From positions 496,001 through 560,000 of the forward strand of contig DASPKM010000010.1 in assembly GCA_035628135.1 (NCBI GenBank): a DNA stretch of 64,000 bases, written 5' to 3'. The first letter of the stretch is position 1. Each line of letters begins with the position of its first letter. The position numbers and the translations under genes were made by a program. This DNA is from DASPKM01 sp035628135 (GTDB taxonomy: Bacteria; Bacteroidota; Bacteroidia; Chitinophagales; Chitinophagaceae). The notes under the pieces are model-generated. The model was not told the DNA's origin and did no database searches. It saw only the letters and a list, made by a program, of their open reading frames with translations. This document shows positions 43,620-52,546 of the stretch, piece after piece.

Positions 43620-44045
43620 TTAAGGATTAGGTCTCTTAGCAAAGGTCATCAGCAAAGTGCTGTCCTGGTATAAACTCAATTGATCGTTGTTAAGCTGAAA
43701 GCGGTTCACCTTACCGAGCGCATCTAAAAAAACGGTCTCATCGTAACCGGGGCATCCCATCTTGGTAGTGGCAAGGCTTCCGAAACGAAATTCCGCTCCA
43801 TCGATGGTAAATGGCCCCGAAATACGGTTGCAACCGGTAGTGCCCGACACCCTGCGATTGGGAACATCCAATTGCATATCCGGTGTTCGCATGCTGAACA
43901 ATTCTGCCATGGTTTTACTTGCAGCGGGAAAAACGGTAAGCGACCAAAACCCGTTCAGGTTATTCAATTCAGCCGCAGAGTTCCTTGATGACGAACACGC
44001 AAATAACAAGCTTGCTGCTAATAAGGCGATGATAATATTTTTCAT
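43620..44045 (-). CDS. META-domain lipoprotein (HslJ-like)
   Basis: 141 residues with lipobox LLFAC (Cys near 17). The META/HslJ-type domain is recognised by LNGFWSLTVF, RRVSGTTGCNRISGPFTIDG, and FRFGSLATTKMGCPG with two conserved cysteines. Related proteins are heat-inducible or antibiotic-tolerance factors in E. coli. A precise function is not known. It is probably periplasm-facing. It is monocistronic with its own terminator. Confidence 0.85.
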   Translation of the reverse strand: MKNIIIALLAASLLFACSSSRNSAAELNNLNGFWSLTVFPAASKTMAELFSMRTPDMQLDVPNRRVSGTTGCNRISGPFTIDGAEFRFGSLATTKMGCPGYDETVFLDALGKVNRFQLNNDQLSLYQDSTLLMTFAKRPNP

Positions 44046-44197
44046 AACACTTCTTTTTTGCAGGACGGCCTTAAACTACCGGCAAGGGCTGTACTAAACC
44101 GACAGCAAAAGTCAGGCCCATACAAAGAAGAACATCCACGGTGCACCTATATGCGGTGGGAGTTTGCGGTGTGAATATAATTCACCTGTTTATGTTA

Positions 44198-44228
44198 TTG
44201 AAACGTGCGCATTCCCGTATTAGCTTTG
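44198..44228 (+). promoter_or_regulatory. Promoter of the integral membrane protein gene
   Basis: TTG (44198-44200) and TAGCTTTG (44221-44228) with 20 bp between; the -7 box is exact. Start near 44235. An AAAAAGGA sequence (44253-44260) before ATG 44266 is one of the few Shine-Dalgarno-like sites here and supports that start over ATG 44245. Confidence 0.65.
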
Positions 44229-44265
44229 CAGAGGCCGCCTGGAAATGACCTTAAAAAGGATCGAC

Positions 44266-44985
44266 ATGGAAAATATTCCCTTAGCTGGCTGGTTGATGCT
44301 GGCGCTCACCCTGGCTTGTGTGGCGATTGTAACGATAGGCTTGAACCGCGCTCTGTTGCGTACCGGGTGGCAGGCTGAACGCAGGCGAAAAATATTCACC
44401 TTAACGGTGCTGGGCATAGATTCGTGGCTGTTTTTGCTGGCCATTTTGGCGGTATCCGGCGTCTTCAGCGATTTTTCGACCGTGCCCCCGAAAGTAGTGC
44501 TGGTACCGCTTACAGGCATTTTTATCTCGCTGCTGGTAACTTTTTCAAAATGGTTTACCGATTTGTTGCGGGTATTGCCGCGGCATTGGCTGGTATATTT
44601 TCAATCGTTCAGGATACCAGTGGAGCTGCTGTTATGGTTCGCATTTTCCAAGGGATTGATACCGGTGCAAATGACCTTCGAGGGATATAATTTCGATGTG
44701 CTAAGCGGCATACTGGCCTTGCCAGCAGGCTGGGCGCTCGCTACGGGCAAACCCTATGCAAAAACATTGGGAATTGCATACAACATCGTGGGACTGCTGT
44801 TGCTGGCCAACATCGTTACCATTGCTGTGTTGTCGATGCCTACGCCGCTAAGGCAATTCATGAATGAACCAGCTAACACGATTGTCGCTACCTTTCCATT
44901 TATTTATTTACCGGGAGTATTGGTAGTGCTGGCGTTTGCGTTCCACGCGTTTTCGTTAAGACAATTGCTCCGGCGAAATCATTAA
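44266..44985 (+). CDS. Integral membrane protein of unknown function
   Basis: 239 residues with about seven hydrophobic segments, for example AGWLMLALTLACVAIVTIG, SWLFLLAILAVSGVF, VVLVPLTGIFISLLVTF, GLLLLANIVTIAVL and LPGVLVVLAFAFHAFSL. The C-terminus is basic and probably cytoplasmic. No enzyme motif or known family is recognised. It stands alone between a META lipoprotein (divergent) and a repeat-filled spacer. The start is supported by promoter and ribosome-binding site. Confidence 0.7.
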   Translation: MENIPLAGWLMLALTLACVAIVTIGLNRALLRTGWQAERRRKIFTLTVLGIDSWLFLLAILAVSGVFSDFSTVPPKVVLVPLTGIFISLLVTFSKWFTDLLRVLPRHWLVYFQSFRIPVELLLWFAFSKGLIPVQMTFEGYNFDVLSGILALPAGWALATGKPYAKTLGIAYNIVGLLLLANIVTIAVLSMPTPLRQFMNEPANTIVATFPFIYLPGVLVVLAFAFHAFSLRQLLRRNH

Positions 44986-45046
44986 TAATTCAGGCGCTTG
45001 TTAATGTAAGAATCGGGTATGCCGTATCTTTCCCTACTGAAATAAA

Positions 45047-45215
45047 TCATCCGACTCATCCGACTCATCGATCTAAGAACCTAATAACTCAGAATTCTAC
45101 AACCCGAAATCCAAAACCAAAAACTTAGAGAACTACAAATACAATGAATCAACGAATCAAAACCGAACGACCTAATGACTTGATGACCTAATGACCTAAT
45201 GACCAATGACCCAAT
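45047..45215. repeat. Low-complexity spacer with short direct repeats
   Basis: The 244-bp gap between convergent genes carries short repeated words: CCGACTCAT twice in a row (45051-45068), and ATGACCTA-like units three to four times (45169-45212). No stem or ORF is evident. It looks like a Bacteroidota-type intergenic repeat or slippage-generated sequence. Confidence 0.55.
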
Positions 45216-45229
45216 AACCGCACAATAAA

Positions 45230-46027
45230 CTACCTCCTCACCCCACACCCCTTAAACGCTTCCCCCTTATACCTTACATGTACCCTGTATTCATACAAAT
45301 TATCGCTCATGCCATCACTGCAAAACTCATTGTAAATGGTCACCTCCAATTTCGCGCCCTGCGCGGTGGTTGAATAAAAAACACTGTCCTTGGTTACCGT
45401 CGGTTGTACCATCGGCACCACAATCGGCTGCGGAAGATCGGCCAGCTTGAAAGAAATAGATTTCTCATTATCAATTTCTATATTCCAGAAAGGCTCAGTG
45501 CCTATTCCATAAAAATCAACACCGCTATTGAATTTTGACTTCCATGCAGTGTTGGACGCCGCATTGGATTGCCGCGCCACAACGTAATTTTTTGAAAGCG
45601 AATCAACCACGGGGCTTCCTTGCCGGTAGGCAAGCCTGAGCGTGTCATTCGATACAAAATAAGTAGCAATGATCTGCCGGTTGGCCTGCAAACGCAGGCT
45701 ATCATCCGCACGCGTCCACCTGCCCTCCATCTTCTGAGGAAACATGTCCTTTCCCAATACAAACTCTTCCAGCTTAAACCGCCCTGAGTCTTTCAGCAAC
45801 AGTGTATGCCGTATGCCCTGGCAATCTTTGCAAGGCAACACGCCCTGGTAAAATCCGAACAATACAGTATCACGCGCCGGCACTGATATCAATGTATCGT
45901 ACACAGCCGTGGAGTCGGGGACGAGCCCGGTGGTGTCTTGCACAGTGGTTGTTTCAGTATTTGTGCTGGTGTTGCAGGCAAATGATAGCGCCATGATCAT
46001 TAAGCCTGGAAGCCGCAGGTATTTCAT
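45230..46027 (-). CDS. NlpE N-terminal-domain lipoprotein with COG3650-like C-terminus
   Basis: 265 residues with lipobox LSFAC (Cys near 18), then a Thr/Asp-rich spacer. The NlpE-like domain (FGFYQGVLPCKDCQGIRHTL) keeps the CxxC motif implicated in copper/envelope stress sensing, and continues to MEGRWTRADDSLRL. The C-terminal domain (FYGIGTEPFWNIEIDN ... EFCSDGMSDNLYEYRV ... FKGCG) matches the COG3650 type. It is probably an envelope stress lipoprotein. It is preceded by a terminator of the DJ-1 gene, so it has its own promoter. Confidence 0.8.
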   Translation of the reverse strand: MKYLRLPGLMIMALSFACNTSTNTETTTVQDTTGLVPDSTAVYDTLISVPARDTVLFGFYQGVLPCKDCQGIRHTLLLKDSGRFKLEEFVLGKDMFPQKMEGRWTRADDSLRLQANRQIIATYFVSNDTLRLAYRQGSPVVDSLSKNYVVARQSNAASNTAWKSKFNSGVDFYGIGTEPFWNIEIDNEKSISFKLADLPQPIVVPMVQPTVTKDSVFYSTTAQGAKLEVTIYNEFCSDGMSDNLYEYRVHVRYKGEAFKGCGVRR

Positions 46028-46073
46028 AAACGAGTCCTCCTGCCACCATCACTTGCAAAAGCATGCCAGATCA

Positions 46074-46102
46074 TAAAAAAACCATCCGCCCGCAGGCGGA
46101 TG
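46074..46102 (-). terminator. Terminator after the DJ-1/PfpI gene
   Basis: CATCCGCC/GGCGGATG (perfect 8 bp, CGCA loop, 46083-46102) followed on the minus strand by an eight-T run after one G. It lies 43 bp past the stop. Confidence 0.85.
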
Positions 46103-46144
46103 TTCTGTCTGACGGCCTGACCGGCCTTGATATCGTAAATACAA

Positions 46145-46693
46145 TCAGGCGTGTACGCCTTCGCCTATTTCTTCGAGCATTTTTTTATTAAAGGCCTCCA
46201 GGTCTTTCGGGCTGCGACTGGTAACCAGTCCGTTGTCAACCACCACCTCCTTGTCTTCCCAATGCACACCGGCATTTTCCAGGTCGGTTTTAATGGCTTT
46301 ATAAGAAGTCATGGTCCTGCCGGAAAGTAAACCTGTTTCTATTAATAGCTGCGGCCCATGGCAAATGGCCGCCACCGGTTTATTCGCACTTAAAAACGCG
46401 GTGGCAAACGCGACGCAGTTTTCATTGACGCGCATCAAATCCGGGTTAATAACGCCTCCAGGCACTACTAACGCATCATAGTCATCGGCGTTCGCCTCTT
46501 CTACAGTCCTGTCTACCGGCAACTCTATGCTCCAGTTTTTTTCTTTCCATCCCTTAACCTTATCCTTCTGTGGTGAAACGATATGCACAGTAGCTCCTGC
46601 CTCTTCCAGGGCTTTCTTAGGGCTTGTTAGCTCAACTTCTTCGAAACCGTTTTCGGTAAGAATAGCTACCTTCTTTCCTTCAAGCTTAGCCAT
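46145..46693 (-). CDS. DJ-1/PfpI family protein (protease/deglycase type)
   Basis: 182 residues with the class-I glutamine amidotransferase-like fold. It has LEGKKVAILTENGFEEVELT at the N-terminus, YDALVVPGGVINPD, and the nucleophile elbow AICHGPQLL with the reactive Cys. PfpI/YhbO-type members act on glycated or damaged proteins and help in oxidative and carbonyl stress. No signal peptide. It is monocistronic, with a terminator downstream. Confidence 0.88.
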   Translation of the reverse strand: MAKLEGKKVAILTENGFEEVELTSPKKALEEAGATVHIVSPQKDKVKGWKEKNWSIELPVDRTVEEANADDYDALVVPGGVINPDLMRVNENCVAFATAFLSANKPVAAICHGPQLLIETGLLSGRTMTSYKAIKTDLENAGVHWEDKEVVVDNGLVTSRSPKDLEAFNKKMLEEIGEGVHA

Positions 46694-46810
46694 CGTAAAT
46701 AATTTTACTTTAAAAAATATTGATTACTACAAAGGCTACATCCTGTTGATTGTCCAGCGAACAAAAATTGGGCCCGCCCGTGTAATTCACGCATGCTGTA
46801 TCTTCAGGCC

Positions 46811-47500
46811 ATGACTTCCTTGATACTATTACATGGCGCCATCGGATCGGCCGAACAGTTCAACAGTCTCGCCATCGATCTATCAAATTCCTGCAACATT
46901 CATGCAATGAATTTTCATGGACATGGCGGATCGCAAATTCCCGCTGAAAGTTTTTCAATAAGAGGTTTTTCCGAACAAGTGCGCGACTATATCAATGAAT
47001 TAAACATAAGCGGCCCCGTCAATATTTTTGGTTACAGCATGGGCGGATACGTGGCCATGTATATGGCAAGGCATTCCGGTACCAGCATCGGTAAGATCAT
47101 AACGCTCGGCACCAAATTTCATTGGGATGAACCCACTGCGGCCAGGGAATGCAAAATGTTGCAGCCTGACATCATCGAACAAAAAATTCCGGCCTTTGCC
47201 TGGCAATTACAACAGCGCCATCATCCGCAGCCGTGGAAAGATGTGCTGCATAAAACTGCGGAAATGCTGCAACACATGGGCAAGCACAATCCTCTGCAGG
47301 CAAGCGATTATGCCCACATACAAGTTCCGTCTTTAATAATGCTGGGCGATAAAGATAAAATGGTCAGCCGCGAAGAAACCATTGAAGTGTATGAACAACT
47401 ACCCAACGCACAACTGGCAATATTGCCCGGCACTCCGCATCCCATAGAACAGGCAGATAATGCTTTGCTCGCATTTCACATACGGCGCTTCCTTCAATAA
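46811..47500 (+). CDS. Alpha/beta hydrolase
   Basis: 229 residues from ATG 46811 (MTSLILLHGAIGSAEQF), which places the HG oxyanion motif at the usual position; an ATG at 46793 would add six residues. The nucleophile elbow is GYSMGGYVA, the acid residue is probably Asp in LMLGDKDKMV, and the His is in LPGTPHPIEQAD, completing the triad. The substrate is unknown; the size fits small esterases or MenH-like enzymes. Cytoplasmic. Confidence 0.85.
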   Translation: MTSLILLHGAIGSAEQFNSLAIDLSNSCNIHAMNFHGHGGSQIPAESFSIRGFSEQVRDYINELNISGPVNIFGYSMGGYVAMYMARHSGTSIGKIITLGTKFHWDEPTAARECKMLQPDIIEQKIPAFAWQLQQRHHPQPWKDVLHKTAEMLQHMGKHNPLQASDYAHIQVPSLIMLGDKDKMVSREETIEVYEQLPNAQLAILPGTPHPIEQADNALLAFHIRRFLQ

Positions 47501-47667
47501 GCATCAGCCTGCTTTCGTCACTACGATACAGTCTCATCAATTGCATATACGGCTTTTTACCCGTGCTGAAAAAAATTTAATGCTCATTGACGTCATTTTT
47601 AACTTTTTGGCACAGATTTCCATTCATCGAAGGGAGAGATATCCTTCACGCTAAAAAAAGTTATTGT

Positions 47668-48753
47668 ATGAAACACAACTTATCACTGAAATCCCTTTGT
47701 GGATTGGCTGTACTCGTGCTCATGACCTCATGTGTAGCCAAACGCAAATATGTGGATGCACAAAACACCATTACCCAACTTCAAACGGAAAATGCCCAGC
47801 TTCGCGAAACGGGCACCACCATGCAAACAAATATTACTTCACTGGAAGCAAACAACAGGTCCCTCCAGGCCAGGCTAGACAGCACCAACAGCTGGGCATC
47901 CGGCCAGCAAACCAGGTGGAACAGCTTCCAGGCTTTCTACGATGAAGGCACCAGGACTACCGAGCAGGTTCATCAGCAATTGCACCAGCAAATGGATGAC
48001 CTCATCGGCGCCGAAAACATTACTACTTCCGGCGGAAGAATTTATGTAACACTGGCTGAAAAAACTTTGTTTGCGAGTGGAAGCTCAAAGCTCACGGCAA
48101 AAGGCGAACAAGTGCTTGCACAACTGGCACAAACCATCAAGGACAATCCCAATGTTGAAATTGACATTGCAAGCGTTCCAGGTTACTACACCAACGGTAT
48201 GAATGGCACTGCCATGAGCACTGATATGAACAATAACACTACCACCGACGCCAACAACCAGAATATGAACAACACCGATACCAAGGTGAAGGTAGACGAT
48301 GACCTGAAAATAAAAGATGGTGATACCAAGATCAAAATGGACAAGGACGGCGACGTGAAAGTAAAAACAGATGGCAGCAAGCAAAAGAGCAGCACCGCCA
48401 GGACAAACGGTAATGGATATACTAAAAAGTCCGCTACCCGTTCTTACTCCGGCACTGCACGCAAGTCTGAAGGCAAATCAAAAACTTACAGCAGCAGCCC
48501 CGCCAGAAAGAAATCAGCTTCCGCAGGTTCTACCTGGTCGCTGAACATGGCAAGGAGCACTTCCATAGCTAAGAAACTGGTTGACGAAGGCGTTGCCAAA
48601 TCGAGGATACTCGTTAACAACACCAGCGCCAATGGGGAAGGAAATACTAAAAAAGATTTCCAGGTAATTATCAGCCCTAAATCTGATACTTATTATAACG
48701 AATTAGGCAATGGTACCAGTGGAAGCACAAACGGTTCAGGAATGAAACAATAG
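47668..48753 (+). CDS. OmpA-like lipoprotein with interrupted C-terminal domain
   Basis: 361 residues from ATG 47668. The lipobox LMTSC is followed by a coiled coil (about 30-75, YVDAQNTITQLQTENAQL). A peptidoglycan-binding OmpA-like domain begins at GGRIYVTLAEKTLFASGSSKLT. After NVEIDIASVPGY, where EGHTD is normally expected, about 110 polar residues intervene (Asn/Thr-rich, KVKVDDDLKIKDGD-like, then Ser/Lys-rich). The domain seems to resume at ARSTSIAKKLVDEGVAKSRI. The key Asp/Arg pair that grips diaminopimelate is not evident. It is a likely envelope lipoprotein with altered peptidoglycan binding. Confidence 0.8.
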   Translation: MKHNLSLKSLCGLAVLVLMTSCVAKRKYVDAQNTITQLQTENAQLRETGTTMQTNITSLEANNRSLQARLDSTNSWASGQQTRWNSFQAFYDEGTRTTEQVHQQLHQQMDDLIGAENITTSGGRIYVTLAEKTLFASGSSKLTAKGEQVLAQLAQTIKDNPNVEIDIASVPGYYTNGMNGTAMSTDMNNNTTTDANNQNMNNTDTKVKVDDDLKIKDGDTKIKMDKDGDVKVKTDGSKQKSSTARTNGNGYTKKSATRSYSGTARKSEGKSKTYSSSPARKKSASAGSTWSLNMARSTSIAKKLVDEGVAKSRILVNNTSANGEGNTKKDFQVIISPKSDTYYNELGNGTSGSTNGSGMKQ

Positions 48754-48774
48754 CAATAGTAAACAGTTCAAAAT

Positions 48775-48803
48775 AAAAATGGCTCCCGCGTGGAGCCATT
48801 TTT
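48775..48803 (+). terminator. Terminator shared by the OmpA-like and S46 peptidase genes
   Basis: AAAAATGGCTCC/GGAGCCATTTTT, perfect 12 bp with a 5-nt loop, between convergent genes; A/T runs on both sides allow use from either direction. Confidence 0.88.
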
Positions 48804-48839
48804 ATTTCCGGCAATTCAACCGCGCGTTCGCATGCGCAT

Positions 48840-51002
48840 TTATTTCACCAATTTCAGTTCCTTGATAATATTCTGCGCATTCCCCACTTTATCTATGCAC
48901 CACAACACATACCGCACGTCCACGCAAATGGTTCGGTTAAGGTCTTTGTCAAAAGCGATCTTGTGGCTTAGCGCTTCATAGTTCCCGTCGAAGGCCAAAC
49001 CTATCAGCTCACCGTTGCCGTTAATTACTGGTGAACCCGAGTTCCCACCGGTAATATCATTGGTGGTAATGAATCCGATAACCAGGTCATTCCTTTGTTT
49101 ATCGATGTACTGGCCATAGTCGCGCTTCTTCGCAAGGTCGAGCACCTGTTGCGGGAGATCAAATTCGTAATCGCCGGGCTTGTATTTGTCCAGCACGCCC
49201 TTCATGGTAGTTACATAATCATACGTAACCGCATCCCTGGGCTTGTAGGGTTTTACCTGTCCATAGCTTACGCGCATGGTAAAGGTGGCATCGGGATACA
49301 TCATCTTTGCCTTCACGGAATCCATTTGGATGATGCCTTTCAGGTATAGCCTGCCCAACTCGTTGTTCTTTGCGGTGAACATTTGATAATACTGCAGGTA
49401 TTTACTCTGCCAGTTCTTGATAAAGGCATTGGCCGCTGCATATGCCGGGTCGGCCTGCAATACGGTTGCGTCGGGATTGGCCACAAACGCCTTCCATTTG
49501 GCATCATCCAGGATCATGGTATTGGCAAATACGGCCGCAACATATTTTTTATAGGTGTTTGGGTCCTTCAGGTCGCCGTAAGAACCACGTATGGATTCAA
49601 AGAAACCGATGGGATGCTGGTTCTTGTCGATTTCATTGTAAAACATCTCCAATGCCTTTGCCAGGATGTTTTTGTCCGATGGTTGGTTCTCGGTATTCAT
49701 GAATGCGGTGCGCGCCTGGTCGGCTGCCGCCACTGCTTTCTGAATGTCTGCCGAAGATCCCTGCCTCACGATGGCGTTTTCCACTTGCTGCAAGGTAGAA
49801 GCAAAGGCCATGAGCGGCGAGCCTATGATGCCCTCATTGATAAATACCCTGTGCTTGCTGTAAGGCCTCCACGCTTCATAAGCTTTGGGCCATTCGGTAA
49901 ATATGCTTTCGTACTGCGATTTGCCTTTGGCCCATGCGGCAAAAGCGTCTTCCTGTTTTTTCTTTTGGCCGTACACATCGTATTTTACCAATTGTTTGCT
50001 TTCTCCATCATAGAACTTCCAGTAGTTGGCAATGTTGGCATAGTCGCTGGCCAGTTTCAATTTTACCGCGGGATCTTTTGACATTTCTTCGAACATGTAT
50101 TTCAACCGCATGTCGCGCAGCTTCACCAATGTAGGATTATCGATGTCTATTTTTTGTTTGATGCCTACCGAAGTTTCATAACGGTTGGTTGAGCCGGGGT
50201 AACCCCATATCATGGCAAAATCATTTTCCTTTACGCCTTTAAGAGAGATGGGAAGGAAATGTTTTGGCTTGAGGGGCACGTTCTCCGGAGAATAATTTGC
50301 AGGCTGGCCCGAGGCATTGGCATATACCCTGAAAACGGCAAAATCGCCGGTGTGGCGGGGCCACTCCCAGTTGTCGGTATCGCCGCCATATTTACCGATG
50401 CTTTCCGGGGGCGCGCCTACCAGTCGTACATCCCTATACCGTTGGTATACGAATAACAGGAACTGGTTGCCCTTAAACAGTGAGCTCACCCTTGCATAAA
50501 TGGCCCTGGCCTCATCGCTGTTGCGCGTATTAATGGCGGTGATGGCGGCCTGCACTTTTTGCGATCTTTCCGCGCCGGTTGCGGTGCCCGCTGCTTCTTC
50601 CACTTCTTTGGTAACGTCTTCTATTCGCAATAAAAATTCCGCGTACAATCCCTGCGAAGGGATCTCTTCGGGCTTGCTTTTGGCCCAAAAGCCATCTTTC
50701 AGATAATTATTCTGTACGCTGCTGGCAGCGGCTATGGCATTGTACCCGCAGTGGTGATTGGTGAATATCAGTCCTTCCGGGCTCACGATCTCACCCGTAC
50801 AAAATCCGCTGAATATGATAATGGCATCTTTGAGCGAGGCCTTATTGATGCTGTATAATTGCTCTTTGGAAAGCTTCAGGCCTTTTTTGGTCATATCGTT
50901 GTACACCTGCTGTCCCAGCAATAACGGCAGCCACATGCCCTCGTCCGCCATGGACCGGAACATGCTGAAGCAAAGCACTATTACTATTAGAAACTTCCTC
51001 AT
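48840..51002 (-). CDS. S46 family dipeptidyl-peptidase, DPP7-type
   Basis: 720 residues with a signal peptide (ending FRSMADEG region). The chymotrypsin-like S46 motifs are present: FTNHHCGYNAI with the catalytic His, and GGNSGSPVINGNGELIGLAFDGN with the catalytic Ser. The residue that sets P1 preference is Gly in FDGN, as in DPP7, and not Arg as in the Asp/Glu-specific DPP11, so a hydrophobic P1 preference is inferred. It removes dipeptides from the N-terminus of peptides in the periplasm and supports amino-acid nutrition. Confidence 0.92.
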   Translation of the reverse strand: MRKFLIVIVLCFSMFRSMADEGMWLPLLLGQQVYNDMTKKGLKLSKEQLYSINKASLKDAIIIFSGFCTGEIVSPEGLIFTNHHCGYNAIAAASSVQNNYLKDGFWAKSKPEEIPSQGLYAEFLLRIEDVTKEVEEAAGTATGAERSQKVQAAITAINTRNSDEARAIYARVSSLFKGNQFLLFVYQRYRDVRLVGAPPESIGKYGGDTDNWEWPRHTGDFAVFRVYANASGQPANYSPENVPLKPKHFLPISLKGVKENDFAMIWGYPGSTNRYETSVGIKQKIDIDNPTLVKLRDMRLKYMFEEMSKDPAVKLKLASDYANIANYWKFYDGESKQLVKYDVYGQKKKQEDAFAAWAKGKSQYESIFTEWPKAYEAWRPYSKHRVFINEGIIGSPLMAFASTLQQVENAIVRQGSSADIQKAVAAADQARTAFMNTENQPSDKNILAKALEMFYNEIDKNQHPIGFFESIRGSYGDLKDPNTYKKYVAAVFANTMILDDAKWKAFVANPDATVLQADPAYAAANAFIKNWQSKYLQYYQMFTAKNNELGRLYLKGIIQMDSVKAKMMYPDATFTMRVSYGQVKPYKPRDAVTYDYVTTMKGVLDKYKPGDYEFDLPQQVLDLAKKRDYGQYIDKQRNDLVIGFITTNDITGGNSGSPVINGNGELIGLAFDGNYEALSHKIAFDKDLNRTICVDVRYVLWCIDKVGNAQNIIKELKLVK

Positions 51003-51023
51003 ATGTGTTTATTTTTCGAGAGG

Positions 51024-51072
51024 CAAACCTACAGTAAAAATTAAAAGAATGTTTAATATCACTGTAGGTTGC
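51024..51072. promoter_or_regulatory. Symmetrical divergent promoter region
   Basis: AACCTACAGT (51026-51035) and ACTGTAGGTT (51061-51070) form a perfect 10-bp inverted repeat. The left arm gives an exact TAGGTTTG -7 box for the S46 gene (minus, 51024-51031). The right arm gives a near match, TAGGTTGC, for the GH18 gene (plus, 51065-51072). Confidence 0.5.
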
Positions 51073-51129
51073 AAGGCCGGCGCTATAAAAAAGTAAAAAA
51101 TTCTACCTTCCGTTCTGAAAACCAACCGC

Positions 51130-52200
51130 ATGAAAAAAAGTTATTTACAGGCAATGCTGGCCCTGGTTGTATTGGTGACCGCTGCGGCCTGTAAAAAAAC
51201 CAGGGACACCCCGGTTCCACCACCGCCTCCACCGCCTCCGCCCGGACCGATAACTATTAATCCGCCCCCGGACTTCGGGTATAAGGTAGTAGGTTATTTT
51301 CCCTCGTACCGCGACCCCGCAACGGTGCCCGACGTTAAGTTCAGGATGACCAACGTGGTGAACTATGCCTTTGGCACAGTGAACACGGCTGGCCTTTTGA
51401 CCATTAACAGCCCTTCCACCTTCAACGCCGTCATCACGAAATCAAAAAATAACAATGCTAAAATATTCCTTAGCATAAACGGCTCGCACGACGACTTCAC
51501 CAACATGGCCTCCACGCCGCAGAAGCGCAACACCTTCATCAAGGCAGTGATGAATACGCTGCGCGATCTTCAATTGCACGGAGTGGACATGGATTGGGAA
51601 TTCCCCCGGACCAACGACGGCACCGACGTAACCTTTACAGCGCTGATGAAAGAATTGAGCGACTCCTGCCACCGCGACGCCAGGTTTTACCTGACCGCCG
51701 CCATTACCGCGGGCAAATATTCAGGGCCGATAAGAGATGCCATTAAAGCTGAGCTGTTCAACTACGTTGACTGGTTCAACATTATGGCCTATGATGATTT
51801 CAACACCACGGTGCCTTACCGGCATCATTCAGACTTTACACTTGCCCAAACCTGTTTGAATTATTGGATCACTACGCGGGGCATGCCAGCGGCCAAGGCG
51901 GTGTTGGGCATTCCCGCATACGGCAGACCGTCGGGCATTACGCAAACCAACACGGTGTTAAGTTATGGACAGATATTGGGGCAGGGCGGCAGCGCCAACT
52001 CAGATTCGGCCATCGTTACGGCATCAGGACATCCTGTGCCTTACACGATATATTATAACGGGCAACCAACGGTCAAGAAAAAAGCGATGCTGGCAAAATC
52101 GATAGGCAATGGTGTAATGATGTGGGAGAAATGGCATGATACACACGATGCCACCTCGTTGCTGAAAGCCATTTGCGATACCGTTGGACGATCATATTAA
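51130..52200 (+). CDS. GH18 family lipoprotein (chitinase-like)
   Basis: 356 residues with lipobox VTAAAC (Cys near 21), a poly-Pro linker (nine Pro in a row near residue 31) and a GH18 barrel. Blocks are VVGYFPSYRDPATVPDVKF, IFLSINGSHDDF, and the active-site strand LHGVDMDWEFP carrying the catalytic Glu, where the first Asp of DxxDxDxE is His. WFNIMAYDDF and MMWEKWHDTHD fit later GH18 regions. It hydrolyses beta-1,4-GlcNAc polymers such as chitin, or binds them if weakened. It is surface- or periplasm-anchored. Confidence 0.88.
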   Translation: MKKSYLQAMLALVVLVTAAACKKTRDTPVPPPPPPPPPGPITINPPPDFGYKVVGYFPSYRDPATVPDVKFRMTNVVNYAFGTVNTAGLLTINSPSTFNAVITKSKNNNAKIFLSINGSHDDFTNMASTPQKRNTFIKAVMNTLRDLQLHGVDMDWEFPRTNDGTDVTFTALMKELSDSCHRDARFYLTAAITAGKYSGPIRDAIKAELFNYVDWFNIMAYDDFNTTVPYRHHSDFTLAQTCLNYWITTRGMPAAKAVLGIPAYGRPSGITQTNTVLSYGQILGQGGSANSDSAIVTASGHPVPYTIYYNGQPTVKKKAMLAKSIGNGVMMWEKWHDTHDATSLLKAICDTVGRSY

Positions 52201-52225
52201 AACACGCATTTCAATCAACATCACA

Positions 52226-52546
52226 ATGATAATAACCACCACACCTAACATAGAAGGAAAACAAATAACACAGTATATAGGAGTTGTGACTTCCCAAACC
52301 ATCATAGGCGCTAATTTTTTTAAGGACATACTAGGCGGCTTGCGCGATTTTTTTGGAGGACGCAGCGGCACTTATGAACGCGTGCTGGAAGAAGCAAAGC
52401 AATACGCCATGAACGAGCTGATTCAAAAAGCGCAATCCATGGGAGCCAATGCGGTAGTGGGCATCGACCTCGACTACGAAACCGTAGGCGCCAATGGCAG
52501 CATGTTAATGGTGAGCGCAAGTGGTACCGCGGTCAGGGTCAGTTAG
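52226..52546 (+). CDS. YbjQ/UPF0145 family protein
   Basis: 106 residues from ATG 52226, starting MIITTTPNIEGKQITQYIGV. Family traits are VVTSQTIIGANFFKD, a basic Arg-rich helix (GGRSGTYERVLEEAK) and AQSMGANAVVGIDLDYETVG. YbjQ proteins form pentamers; the role is uncertain, and names such as 'heavy-metal-binding domain' are historical. It is 26 bp after the GH18 gene. Its last 8 bp overlap the end of obg, which runs the other way. Confidence 0.88.
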   Translation: MIITTTPNIEGKQITQYIGVVTSQTIIGANFFKDILGGLRDFFGGRSGTYERVLEEAKQYAMNELIQKAQSMGANAVVGIDLDYETVGANGSMLMVSASGTAVRVS

